Part shown: piece after piece, positions 1 to 6,972 of the stretch
Layout: every line of letters begins with the position of its first letter
Position numbering within the stretch: the stretch's first letter is position 1
From: an uncultured Traorella sp.
GTDB taxonomy: Bacteria; Bacillota_I; Bacilli_A; Erysipelotrichales; Erysipelotrichaceae
Direction: 5' to 3'
Length of the DNA stretch: 13,869 nt
Assembly (NCBI GenBank): GCA_945919165.1
Contig: CAMEIZ010000032.1
Location: 1-13,869 of the forward strand
Made by a program: the position numbers and the translations under genes
The notes under the pieces: model-generated
What the model was told of the DNA's origin: nothing
Databases searched by the model: none
What the model saw: only the letters and a program-made list of their open reading frames with translations

Positions 1-947
1 TGAATCATATGTTGTATCCACGCATAGTTGGCATTGCCGGCAGGTGGTGTTCCATATTTCCAACGTACATCTTCTTTTAATTTGTCCTGTCCCCAATTTG
101 ATAAATTGAATGGTGGATTTGCCATAATAAAATCTGCTTTTAATGTAGGATGCAAGTCATTAAAGAAAGTATCAGCATGATGTGGACCAAAATCAGCATC
201 AATTCCTCTAATTGCCATATTCATTTTTGCCATTTTCCATGTATCTGCATTCGATTCTTGTCCATAAACAGAAATTCTGTTTCTGTTTCCACTATGTGCT
301 TGTAAAAACTTGACACTTTGAACAAACATACCTCCGGAGCCACAACAAGGATCATATACTCTACAGTTATCAAATGGTTTTAATATCTCAACTATTGTCT
401 TAACAATACTTGATGGTGTATAGAATTCACCACCCTTTACTCCTTCATAAGCAGCAAATTGCCGAATACAGTATTCATAAGTTCTTCCAAGCAAATCTTT
501 GCTTTCTTCGGTATTGCCCATATCCATATTAGTGAACATATCAACCACATCACCTAATACACGTTTATCTAAATCTGGACTAGCATAGTTCTTAGGAAGA
601 ACATTTTTTAAGCTTTTGTTTTCTTCTTCAATTGCTCTCATTGCATCATCAATGACTTTTCCTATTTCAGGAGTATGTGCCGATGACGATATTACATTCC
701 ATCGTGCAGTCTCTGGAACAAAAAACACATTTTCTTCAACATATGCATCTCTATCATCTTCAAAGCCATATCCTTCATCAATCAATTCTTTATATCTTTT
801 TTCGAAAGCACTTGAAATGTAACGCAAAAAGATTAAACCTACAATCACTTTTCGGTATTCCGCTGCTGGAATATGTCCCCATAAGACACAAGCAGCATCC
901 CAAATTTGCTTTTCAAAACCGATATTAGCATTATTTTTTTCTGCCAT
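1..947 (-). CDS. hsdM: Type I restriction-modification DNA methyltransferase subunit HsdM (5' part, runs off the window)
   Basis: The leftward frame from the ATG at 947 is open to the window edge and gives 315 residues of a family that is usually about 500. An N-terminal helical HsdM domain (about residues 8-150) is followed by the N6-adenine methyltransferase fold: the SAM-binding motif DPCCGSGG at 199-206, preceded by GGEFYTP at 172-178, and the catalytic NPPF at 277-280. In type I systems HsdM pairs with HsdS to methylate the recognition site and joins HsdR in the restriction complex. The start is supported by AAGGAG about ten bases upstream. hsdS and hsdR are expected beyond the left edge but cannot be seen. 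Family assignment is firm; whether the system is complete is unknown. Confidence 0.97.
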   Translation of the reverse strand, partial: MAEKNNANIGFEKQIWDAACVLWGHIPAAEYRKVIVGLIFLRYISSAFEKRYKELIDEGYGFEDDRDAYVEENVFFVPETARWNVISSSAHTPEIGKVIDDAMRAIEEENKSLKNVLPKNYASPDLDKRVLGDVVDMFTNMDMGNTEESKDLLGRTYEYCIRQFAAYEGVKGGEFYTPSSIVKTIVEILKPFDNCRVYDPCCGSGGMFVQSVKFLQAHSGNRNRISVYGQESNADTWKMAKMNMAIRGIDADFGPHHADTFFNDLHPTLKADFIMANPPFNLSNWGQDKLKEDVRWKYGTPPAGNANYAWIQHMI

Positions 948-1299
948 ATCATCACTCTCCTTATTTATATCTCTATTTATTATATCTTCTCTAATTCTAT
1001 CATTTCATACTCTTTTTTGATAGATAAAAAGTTATAAAATACAAAGAAGTGTTTATCTTGGTTTTAGGTTAAACAGAATGCTTCTATATAAATAACAGTG
1101 TATTATTTTGATAGTGGTCTATTCTATTTTGTTAATTCGAGACTTATTGAGTTTTATATTGCACATTACTATTCCTTCTAATTTACTAAAGAAATAAAAT
1201 TTGATAAACCACTTATGATTTTAACTTTTTTTAAACTACTATCATAGTTTACAATATGTTAAAATAGTAGTACAAACTAATCCAAAGGAAGTGTACATA
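948..1299. other. Divergent intergenic region between hsdM and the zinc-ribbon gene
   Basis: This very AT-rich stretch has no credible gene. It holds the hsdM promoter on its left. On its right is an 8-bp inverted repeat (ACTACTAT at 1235-1242 and ATAGTAGT at 1264-1271) just upstream of the rightward gene. TTTACA (1248-1253) and TAAAAT (1260-1265) are found there but are too close together to form one promoter. The rest, about 1020-1230, shows nothing I can interpret. Confidence 0.6.
979..1008 (-). promoter_or_regulatory. Probable promoter of hsdM
   Basis: On the minus strand a perfect TATAAT (979-984) is preceded, after 18 bases, by ATGAAA (1003-1008), a weak match to TTGACA. It lies about 30 bases upstream of the hsdM start, so the leader would be short. 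The -10 element is convincing; the -35 element is not. Confidence 0.5.
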
Positions 1300-3000
1300 A
1301 TGTCATTCAATATTGAAAATGAAAAACTAAATAATACTATTGAACAATTAACGGATAAATGTGACGAATTAGAATCAGCTATTTGTCAATTCAAAAGCTT
1401 CATTGAACAATTTGAACAACAAACAAATTCGTTAAAAGAAAACTTCAATATGACTGATTTAAATACTGACGACATCGATATTATTATCGACAAACTTTCA
1501 AATCTATTATTTTACCTAAACAATAAATATTCAAATTTAAACACTAAATTGCATCAAGAAATTAACAAGCTTGATAATTCAAGAATAAATAATTTAAAAA
1601 ACAACATAACTAACATAACACTTGAACAATGTTTTGTATGCGAATTAAAACAAGATACTAAAACTATTAAATTACTTGATGACTTTTGTTCCTCCAATAA
1701 AGACTTTCTGATCCTAAAAAACGCTTTTTATTTACCCATTAATCGCCTTTATGTATCACTTATTATTAGTAGATATATTAGTGGTATAGAAATTGAGAGA
1801 TCTCAACCTACAATGACTGAACTAAAAAAAGAATACGGAAAAAGAGTTACTCTTTTACACGCTCCAAGGCTTCAACCTTTAAGAAATGAATTACAAAGAT
1901 TGGATACCGAAAGAACTTTCACTGATGGTGAAATTTTTCCGTTTGATGTTCCTTTTTTAATTGGAGGACAAACAAGTTCCAATAAAACTGGTTATGGTAC
2001 AACTTGGTATGGCTGGGGAGATTATGATGAAGGTACTTTATACGGTGAAGTTACTGACTTTTTTCTTACCGGAATTGTTACCAATTCAACTTATTTCTAT
2101 TTAAAAACAAAACAGACGGGAAAAGTAAAAAACAGAGAAAAACAACCTAAGAAAAAAAACACTAAGCCAAACAAAAACAATAATGCAAAAGATTTTCCAC
2201 TATTTTTAATGAAAAATATCGTTGTACTATGTATAGATCAACATTTACATCCAATAAAAATAATTAATCAGGCAATCATAATGCTTGAAAAAGATATGGA
2301 TCAAATCATTAATTACGATAAAACGATACATAATGCATTTACGCAATATTTAACATCTTACAAACATGACTCTGATTACATATTAAAATTTTTATATGAA
2401 TTGAGCATAGTATTAAATTGTAGTATTGTAAAGATAATTACTTTGAATAAAACAGAAAAAGAAAGAATAGTAAAAAAATTTATAAACGATAAACAATACT
2501 GCACTACTTCTATTTCTATGGGATTAGGATTTGGTAATGAAGTATATTACTTACTTACTAATGAAATAAAGTTTGATGAGAAATTAATCTCCTATGAAGA
2601 TGATTACACAGATAATAAATTTCCTATCTATGCAGATTCTACTGATGATGTGAAGTATTATGAAGATAATCAAGAATTATTCATTGAAGATTATCGTTCA
2701 ATGATTATATTTAGTTCCAATAATTGGTCATATAAGCCTTTTAAATATAATCTTCATTGTAGTTTTTATATCTATTATCACCAAGAATACATGCAATATA
2801 AGAAAATACCATTTGTTTGCTCAGGTTGTAATCACTCTTATACTGAAAAGAATAGTGAAAGTCAAAAACATGTCGAATGGTTATGTCCTATTTGCTCTAA
2901 GAAAAATTCTATTTTTGAAAAATATTACTTCAAAGAGCTTTACTTACCTTCAAATGATGATTTAAAAAAGAATGTTAATGAACCAATACAGCCTCAATGA
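1300..3000 (+). CDS. Unrecognised protein with N-terminal coiled coil and C-terminal zinc ribbon
   Basis: The protein has 566 residues and belongs to no family I recognise. I chose the ATG at 1300 over an in-frame GTG at 1291 because AAAGGAAG (1284-1291) is correctly spaced for the ATG and overlaps the GTG. Residues about 5-105 are a charged, heptad-like coiled coil. Residues about 215-260 are rich in Gly, Tyr and Trp (TTWYGWGDYDEG within it). Residues 270-297 form a Lys/Asn-rich basic linker. The C-terminus carries CxxC (507/510) and CxxC (529/532), spaced as a zinc ribbon. There is no signal peptide or membrane segment, so it should be cytoplasmic and may bind nucleic acid. The gene is very AT-rich. 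It is divergent from hsdM and convergent with the EVE gene, ending 19 bases from it. A defence role is inferred from position only. Confidence 0.85.
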   Translation: MSFNIENEKLNNTIEQLTDKCDELESAICQFKSFIEQFEQQTNSLKENFNMTDLNTDDIDIIIDKLSNLLFYLNNKYSNLNTKLHQEINKLDNSRINNLKNNITNITLEQCFVCELKQDTKTIKLLDDFCSSNKDFLILKNAFYLPINRLYVSLIISRYISGIEIERSQPTMTELKKEYGKRVTLLHAPRLQPLRNELQRLDTERTFTDGEIFPFDVPFLIGGQTSSNKTGYGTTWYGWGDYDEGTLYGEVTDFFLTGIVTNSTYFYLKTKQTGKVKNREKQPKKKNTKPNKNNNAKDFPLFLMKNIVVLCIDQHLHPIKIINQAIIMLEKDMDQIINYDKTIHNAFTQYLTSYKHDSDYILKFLYELSIVLNCSIVKIITLNKTEKERIVKKFINDKQYCTTSISMGLGFGNEVYYLLTNEIKFDEKLISYEDDYTDNKFPIYADSTDDVKYYEDNQELFIEDYRSMIIFSSNNWSYKPFKYNLHCSFYIYYHQEYMQYKKIPFVCSGCNHSYTEKNSESQKHVEWLCPICSKKNSIFEKYYFKELYLPSNDDLKKNVNEPIQPQ

Positions 3001-3019
3001 CTATATTTATCACCTCATT

Positions 3020-3406
3020 TTACAATTTATTATAAACCAAAATACCGTTTACACGACGAGGACCTTGAATATTCCCTTTTAGTCCATTTTGTTTTAAAAC
3101 TGTTAATGAATACTTTGATTTATTAAATTCTTCTATTAACTGAAGTTCCATATAATTGCCATAATACTCGAACAGTTCCCCGTCTAACACATATTTAGTA
3201 TCATCAATTTCTTGTGATTTTAAATTTACTTTGTTTACTATACATTTATATAGTATTGATTGTATTGGTTTACCTACATATATATAAACTTCATCACCAA
3301 TTTTAATAGATTTACTAGATTGTTTCCAATTTAATACCTTAAGTTCTTTAAATGCAGCTATGACATCATAATATTTTAAATTACATGGGATAATCCATTG
3401 TTCCAT
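3020..3406 (-). CDS. Small EVE/PUA-like domain protein
   Basis: This 128-residue protein looks like a stand-alone PUA-superfamily domain of the EVE type. It opens with WIIPCN (4-9), followed by NWKQS (26-30), GDEVYIYVG (37-45) and a C-terminal GNIQGPRRV (111-119). EVE and related domains bind modified bases in DNA or RNA and often occur near or fused to restriction enzymes, so a modified-base reader is plausible beside hsdM. No nuclease domain is attached. I chose the ATG at 3406 because AAAGGAAA sits about nine bases upstream of it and only two or three bases from the alternative ATG at 3412. The gene converges on the zinc-ribbon gene. Domain assignment is fairly sure; the substrate is unknown. 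Confidence 0.75.
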   Translation of the reverse strand: MEQWIIPCNLKYYDVIAAFKELKVLNWKQSSKSIKIGDEVYIYVGKPIQSILYKCIVNKVNLKSQEIDDTKYVLDGELFEYYGNYMELQLIEEFNKSKYSLTVLKQNGLKGNIQGPRRVNGILVYNKL

Positions 3407-3452
3407 AATCATTTTCCTTTCAATTTAATTATTACCATTTATAGGTCATTAC

Positions 3453-3511
3453 TGATTATAATTCACCATCATCCACTTTAATCAATGCTATTATGATTAT
3501 GGTTCAACATC
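3453..3511. repeat. Imperfect 18-bp direct repeat upstream of the EVE gene
   Basis: TGATTATAATTCACCATC (3453-3470) recurs as TGATTATGGTTCAACATC (3494-3511), with 15 of 18 bases identical and 41 bp between starts, close to four helical turns. The first copy contains the candidate -10 of the leftward EVE gene, so a pair of regulator sites is possible. Confidence 0.45.
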
Positions 3512-3541
3512 TAACCGATAAAAATCAAATCAATTTAGCAA

Positions 3542-3567
3542 AGAGAGTCGGATTTCTCCAACTCTCT
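3542..3567 (-). terminator. Probable terminator of the TerB/membrane-protein operon
   Basis: The leftward RNA would form an 11-bp stem with one G-U pair and a GAAA (GNRA-type) tetraloop. In the rightward RNA the same position is a C-A mismatch, so the structure suits leftward transcripts. The U-tract is short (UUU then GC), so termination may be weak. It lies about 140 bases beyond the last gene of the operon. Confidence 0.5.
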
Positions 3568-3707
3568 CAAGTATGTGTCCGCAAACGCATATCCTAATCA
3601 GCATCTATATTATACCTATTTATAATAAATCATGCAATAGTTAGACAAGTTCTCTTAATCCATTTAAATGTTTACTGATATTTGGATTAATAATGCAATA
3701 CACACTA

Positions 3708-4715
3708 CTAATTCTCCTTATATATCAGTTTCCCTATTTCTTTAATCATTTTTTCTGATTCTTCTGTTAACATACCATCTTGATTTAGAATTGGTGTATC
3801 TAAAATAGCTTTAATTGATCCTGCTGTAGTAGCAGCTTCCATGATAATTTTCTTTGATTCAGCTGCATAAGTTCTATAATCTGTTCCTTCCTTTTCAATA
3901 ATATCTTCCATTTTCCATATTAAAGGTAAAAAATAGGCATCTAAATGTGCTAAAAAATTGTAAAACATATATGTTCTTCTACGAATAGCAGAGCATTGCA
4001 TTGAAGCTGTCACCAATGCTTCCGTTATCTCATCAGCCTGTGCTTTATTAGCAAGAGCCTTATCTACCTTTTCCTGAGCTTTGGCACCTACAATCATCCC
4101 CATTACCAGTAAAGCAGGTCCGGCAACCATGCTGCCTAAAACAACCATACCTCCAGTCATTCCTAATCCACCTGCAGCTAATGATCCACCACCAAAGAAA
4201 GCTAATGTTGCGTTCGTCGCTGCAACACCATGTAAAGATGCTATTGCTGTTCCTGTAGAAGCACATGCAAATGTCTGAGCAGCACCATATGCTCCAAATG
4301 CTGTCAATGCACCACCTATAGTTCCTGCCGTTGCTCCCCCTGCAACTTCTAGTGCAAAATTTCCAAGTTCTTTTAATTCTTCAAAATCTTTTTGATCGAT
4401 TTGAAGCTTAGATAATTCTTCTAAGCCTACTGATGATGTAAAATCGACATTTTTAATCTTTTCAAATGTATTTACAAATACTGTGACATGGTTTGATAAA
4501 ACATTTACTTTGATTTTTCCTAACTGTTGTAAAGATTCACTTACTGCATTTCTTTGAAGCTCAAGCTTTTCTTTAGCATTTTCAACACTTTTATTTGCTT
4601 CAACATTAATTTTATTTGCTTTAGTATTATCTGTAATCGCAAAAGCCGTTTTTCCTGCACCATATACCCCAGATACAGCAGCTGCAGCTCCGATAAATAA
4701 AATGGATAATGACAT
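3708..4715 (-). CDS. Gly/Ala-rich membrane protein, last gene of the TerB cassette
   Basis: The product has 335 residues from the ATG at 4715, which follows AAGGAGG at proper spacing; the longer frame from 4748 overlaps the upstream gene and has no such site. Residues 3-20 are a small-residue hydrophobic segment. Residues about 30-115 are helical and charged. Residues about 122-212 form a long Gly/Ala-rich hydrophobic region with GxxxG-like spacing (for example GGATAGTIGGALTAFGAYG), typical of tightly packed or oligomerising membrane helices. A helical soluble tail follows. It starts 13 bases after the TerB-like gene. I recall homologues of unknown function in many bacteria, with an N-terminus like KANKINVEANKSVENAKEKL. 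A membrane-acting or pore-like role is inference only. Confidence 0.85.
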   Translation of the reverse strand: MSLSILFIGAAAAVSGVYGAGKTAFAITDNTKANKINVEANKSVENAKEKLELQRNAVSESLQQLGKIKVNVLSNHVTVFVNTFEKIKNVDFTSSVGLEELSKLQIDQKDFEELKELGNFALEVAGGATAGTIGGALTAFGAYGAAQTFACASTGTAIASLHGVAATNATLAFFGGGSLAAGGLGMTGGMVVLGSMVAGPALLVMGMIVGAKAQEKVDKALANKAQADEITEALVTASMQCSAIRRRTYMFYNFLAHLDAYFLPLIWKMEDIIEKEGTDYRTYAAESKKIIMEAATTAGSIKAILDTPILNQDGMLTEESEKMIKEIGKLIYKEN

Positions 4716-4728
4716 ATCTTTTTCCTCC

Positions 4729-5496
4729 TTAGTCAGCAAGCAAAGCATAAACAGCTTGCATTACTACAGCTTTGCGCTCTTTTAGCTCACTGATTTGAGC
4801 ATCCACAACAGCAAAAGGTCGATTGGATTGTTTCAACCAGGACTCTTCTTTTTCAATCGCAGTATAAGTATGAACATAGCTTTCCATTTCTAATAGGATA
4901 CTCTTATCTATTTCCAATTGCTTTGTTATATATCGAATAAGCTTTTTTTCAACTTCAGAGCATTCAAAATCACAATTTGCAATCACTAACAAATTCCAAA
5001 TTAAAAGCTTTCCATCTATCCTACTCATTTTAGATGTTTTTGAGTTTTCGATAGTATCCCGAATATAATCACGAATATTATCCTCAAAGTCTTCATCTTT
5101 TGCTTTCTCAATCATCTGATTTAATTCATATTCAAACTCTTTTTGATATTCTATAAACTCAGGATCAAATTGTTTTCCAATTTCGGAAAACATTTCTTTT
5201 TCTTTCTGATCCATTTTCCCATCTGCAGCAATAACAAAATATATGATTTTCAATGCATCTTGAATAGTTATTTTTCCTTGTACTTCAACTGGTTTAGCTA
5301 ATGATTCGGTAATTGTTTGAATTGTTTTTTCACTGTTTTTAACAAAATTTTGAATAGTATCTGTTCCTTTATCAGCCAAATCTTTTACAGAATCAACAAG
5401 ATTGATATTTCCCATTGATTCAGGTAATTGTTCAACCGTTGATTTTATCGATTTTGCAGACTTTTTTAATTTTTCACTTAAATCAAATTTACTCAT
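4729..5496 (-). CDS. TerB-like domain protein
   Basis: The product has 255 residues from the ATG at 5496, which is eight bases after TAGGAGA; the earlier ATG at 5505 lies inside that site. Residues 1-75 are amphipathic and Lys/Ser-rich. Residues about 78-205 look like a TerB/DUF533-type helical domain with two similar halves: ALKIIYFVIAADGKMDQKE (81-99) and DGKLLIWNLLVIANCDFECS (161-180), each a hydrophobic helix followed by an acidic turn. TerB-type domains are known from tellurite-resistance and membrane-linked stress systems, where acidic positions can bind metal. The ribosome binding site overlaps the stop codon of the gene before, so the two are translationally coupled. The exact function is unknown. 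Confidence 0.75.
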   Translation of the reverse strand: MSKFDLSEKLKKSAKSIKSTVEQLPESMGNINLVDSVKDLADKGTDTIQNFVKNSEKTIQTITESLAKPVEVQGKITIQDALKIIYFVIAADGKMDQKEKEMFSEIGKQFDPEFIEYQKEFEYELNQMIEKAKDEDFEDNIRDYIRDTIENSKTSKMSRIDGKLLIWNLLVIANCDFECSEVEKKLIRYITKQLEIDKSILLEMESYVHTYTAIEKEESWLKQSNRPFAVVDAQISELKERKAVVMQAVYALLAD

Positions 5497-5508
5497 ACCA
5501 AACATCTC

Positions 5509-6351
5509 CTATAATTTAAATAATCGATCTGAATCCATTAAATCATTGAATTCTTCTTCATTTGTAAACTGAATTTCATATCCCAAAACTTCCTGTATCA
5601 TCACATTACCCTTTATATAACCATGAACATCATTTTTTAAGATTGCATCATCCATTGATTTAAATCCCTTTTCAAAAGTTTCATGATATTCAGATAAATA
5701 AGTTGACACCATTGAATTCATTTCTTTACGAAAACTTAGAATCATTTCAATTGATTTTGCACATTCAGCTTCTATTCTTATTCTTTCATCATGCTGAACT
5801 CTTTCATCATTTTTAGCTTCTAACAGAATTTGATACGCTTCTGTCAAGGCATAATAGGACAATGATATCCATCCTGTCTGAACAATTCTTTCAATAATTT
5901 CATTAACCTTTTCTTGATCAATCTCAAAAGCAGCTAAAACATCACTAATGATTTCATCTAAATTGATATTACCTAGCTGTGAAAACAGTTCTTCTTCAGA
6001 TATTTCATCACAAACATAATCATTCACGACTTTTGCAGCTTTTTTTGCTGCATTCATCATATTCGATGCAAATTCTTCATTACCTAATTTTTGAATTGGT
6101 TCCCATTTTGTATGTTTTAGCGTTTCTTCAATTGTAAATTTAGCCAAAACATCTAAATAGACTGATACCGGTTTTTCATATTTTTTGGCTAAGATGATTG
6201 CTGCATCCAATGGTTTCAGCTGTCCTTTCACAACATCAACAATTAATTGAATCAGCTCAGCAACATCTGCTTCAGGCATAACACTTTTTGCTTCCTTGAT
6301 TCCTTTTTGATGAGCTTGATTTACATAAGCTAAAAAATCGTTTTTATCCAT
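5509..6351 (-). CDS. Unrecognised all-helical protein, first gene of the TerB cassette
   Basis: This 280-residue acidic protein appears helical along its whole length, with no signal peptide and no clear membrane segment. Notable stretches are QLIVDVVKGQLKPLDAAIIL (35-54) and an acidic end. The start is supported by AAGGATGG a few bases upstream of the ATG at 6351, and a good promoter sits at 6409-6437. The stop codon TAG forms part of the ribosome binding site of the next gene, so the product is probably made together with the TerB-like and membrane proteins. I do not recognise the family. A soluble partner or adaptor is one possibility, from context only. Confidence 0.85.
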   Translation of the reverse strand: MDKNDFLAYVNQAHQKGIKEAKSVMPEADVAELIQLIVDVVKGQLKPLDAAIILAKKYEKPVSVYLDVLAKFTIEETLKHTKWEPIQKLGNEEFASNMMNAAKKAAKVVNDYVCDEISEEELFSQLGNINLDEIISDVLAAFEIDQEKVNEIIERIVQTGWISLSYYALTEAYQILLEAKNDERVQHDERIRIEAECAKSIEMILSFRKEMNSMVSTYLSEYHETFEKGFKSMDDAILKNDVHGYIKGNVMIQEVLGYEIQFTNEEEFNDLMDSDRLFKL

Positions 6352-6380
6352 AAGCTTCCATCCTTAATTATTATAATTCT

Positions 6381-6394
6381 TATACATTTGTATA
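6381..6394. promoter_or_regulatory. Small dyad in the leader of the TerB cassette
   Basis: TATACATTTGTATA has 6-bp inverted arms around a TT centre. It lies just downstream of the predicted transcription start of the leftward operon and could be an operator. It could also be chance in such AT-rich DNA. Confidence 0.3.
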
Positions 6395-6408
6395 ATTTTC
6401 CTAATAAA

Positions 6409-6437
6409 ATTATACCTCTAAAATATAATGATAACAA
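6409..6437 (-). promoter_or_regulatory. Promoter of the three-gene TerB cassette
   Basis: On the minus strand TTGTTA (6432-6437) and a perfect TATAAT (6409-6414) are 17 bases apart, the ideal sigma-A spacing. The start would be near 6402, about 50 bases before the first gene. The position, after the end of the lipoprotein operon, makes the cassette an independent unit. Confidence 0.75.
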
Positions 6438-6470
6438 TCCTTATTTTTATCATTCTTCTATAATTAATTC

Positions 6471-6492
6471 AGGCTGGTCCATGGACCAGCCT
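6471..6492. terminator. Perfect 22-bp palindrome ending the lipoprotein operon
   Basis: Positions 6471-6492 are a perfect palindrome starting AGGCTGGTCC. As RNA it forms a 9-bp GC-rich stem with a CAUG loop. It lies about 40 bases beyond the stop of the leftward lipoprotein operon, where a terminator is expected. The T-rich tail (CTTTTAT) is on the rightward side, while the leftward side reads GAATTAATT. It may therefore stop rightward transcription better, or be a protein-binding site. Confidence 0.55.
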
Positions 6493-6532
6493 CTTTTATA
6501 TCCTTTATCTTAGGTTTTTATTGATCAAGCTT

Positions 6533-6961
6533 TTAGTTTTCCAGATTAGCTAATTTTTCTGATATTCTCAGCATTACCTGTGAATAGTAAACAACTTCTT
6601 CATCTGTCAGTTCATTTTCATCAATCTGTTCCAGTTTTTCCATCATTTCGGTATATCGGTTTAAATAATTCAAATAATCCGTTAATAAAGATGTGACATC
6701 CTCAGTACTTGAGTATTTTTCCATAAATGCAATATATTCATCAAAAAATGTTTCATAGCTGTCCATCAAATCTTTAAATTCCTGAGAGATTCCTGATTTA
6801 TCTGACTGAGGAATATCTGGTACTTGATTTTCATCTTCATGAATGATTACTTCATTCTGATTTTCATCATTTCTATTGTTTTCTTTATCCCCACAGGCAG
6901 TCAATGGTAAAGTCAGTAACGCAATAAACAGAATGGATAGAATATGTCTTGTTGTTTTCAT
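6533..6961 (-). CDS. Small lipoprotein of unknown function
   Basis: The 142-residue product begins with a basic N-terminus and hydrophobic core ending in the lipobox LTAC, with Cys23 as the lipidation site, so it should be anchored to the outer face of the membrane. Residues 24-60 are an Asn/Glu/Asp-rich linker. Residues about 62-140 are a helical, acidic domain with coiled-coil character (EKYSSTEDVTSLLTDYLNYL within it). The start has AAAGGAGG at ideal spacing. It begins 11 bases after the larger lipoprotein, so the two are almost certainly cotranscribed and may work together at the surface. I cannot name a family. Confidence 0.9.
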   Translation of the reverse strand: MKTTRHILSILFIALLTLPLTACGDKENNRNDENQNEVIIHEDENQVPDIPQSDKSGISQEFKDLMDSYETFFDEYIAFMEKYSSTEDVTSLLTDYLNYLNRYTEMMEKLEQIDENELTDEEVVYYSQVMLRISEKLANLEN

Positions 6962-6972
6962 CGTGTCCTCCT

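Larger units (their letters stand above)
3407..3707. other. Non-coding region with repeats between the EVE gene and the TerB operon
   Basis: No gene is supported here. On the minus strand a TATAAT (about 3457-3462) could be the -10 of the EVE gene; the best upstream hexamer, TTGATT, is 19 bases away. An imperfect 18-bp direct repeat lies at 3453-3470 and 3494-3511, and a hairpin at 3542-3567. An inverted repeat TTAATCCA (3655-3662) and TGGATTAA (3683-3690) lies in the 3' flank of the membrane-protein gene. Confidence 0.6.

Noticed and set aside
616..928. Two rightward open frames at 616-822 and 677-928
   Set aside because: They run opposite to hsdM, whose protein motifs are unmistakable, and have no family resemblance or good ribosome binding site.
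4060..4278. Open frames on both strands inside the Gly-rich membrane protein gene
   Set aside because: Low-complexity Gly/Ala codons keep other frames open; neither product looks like a protein family.
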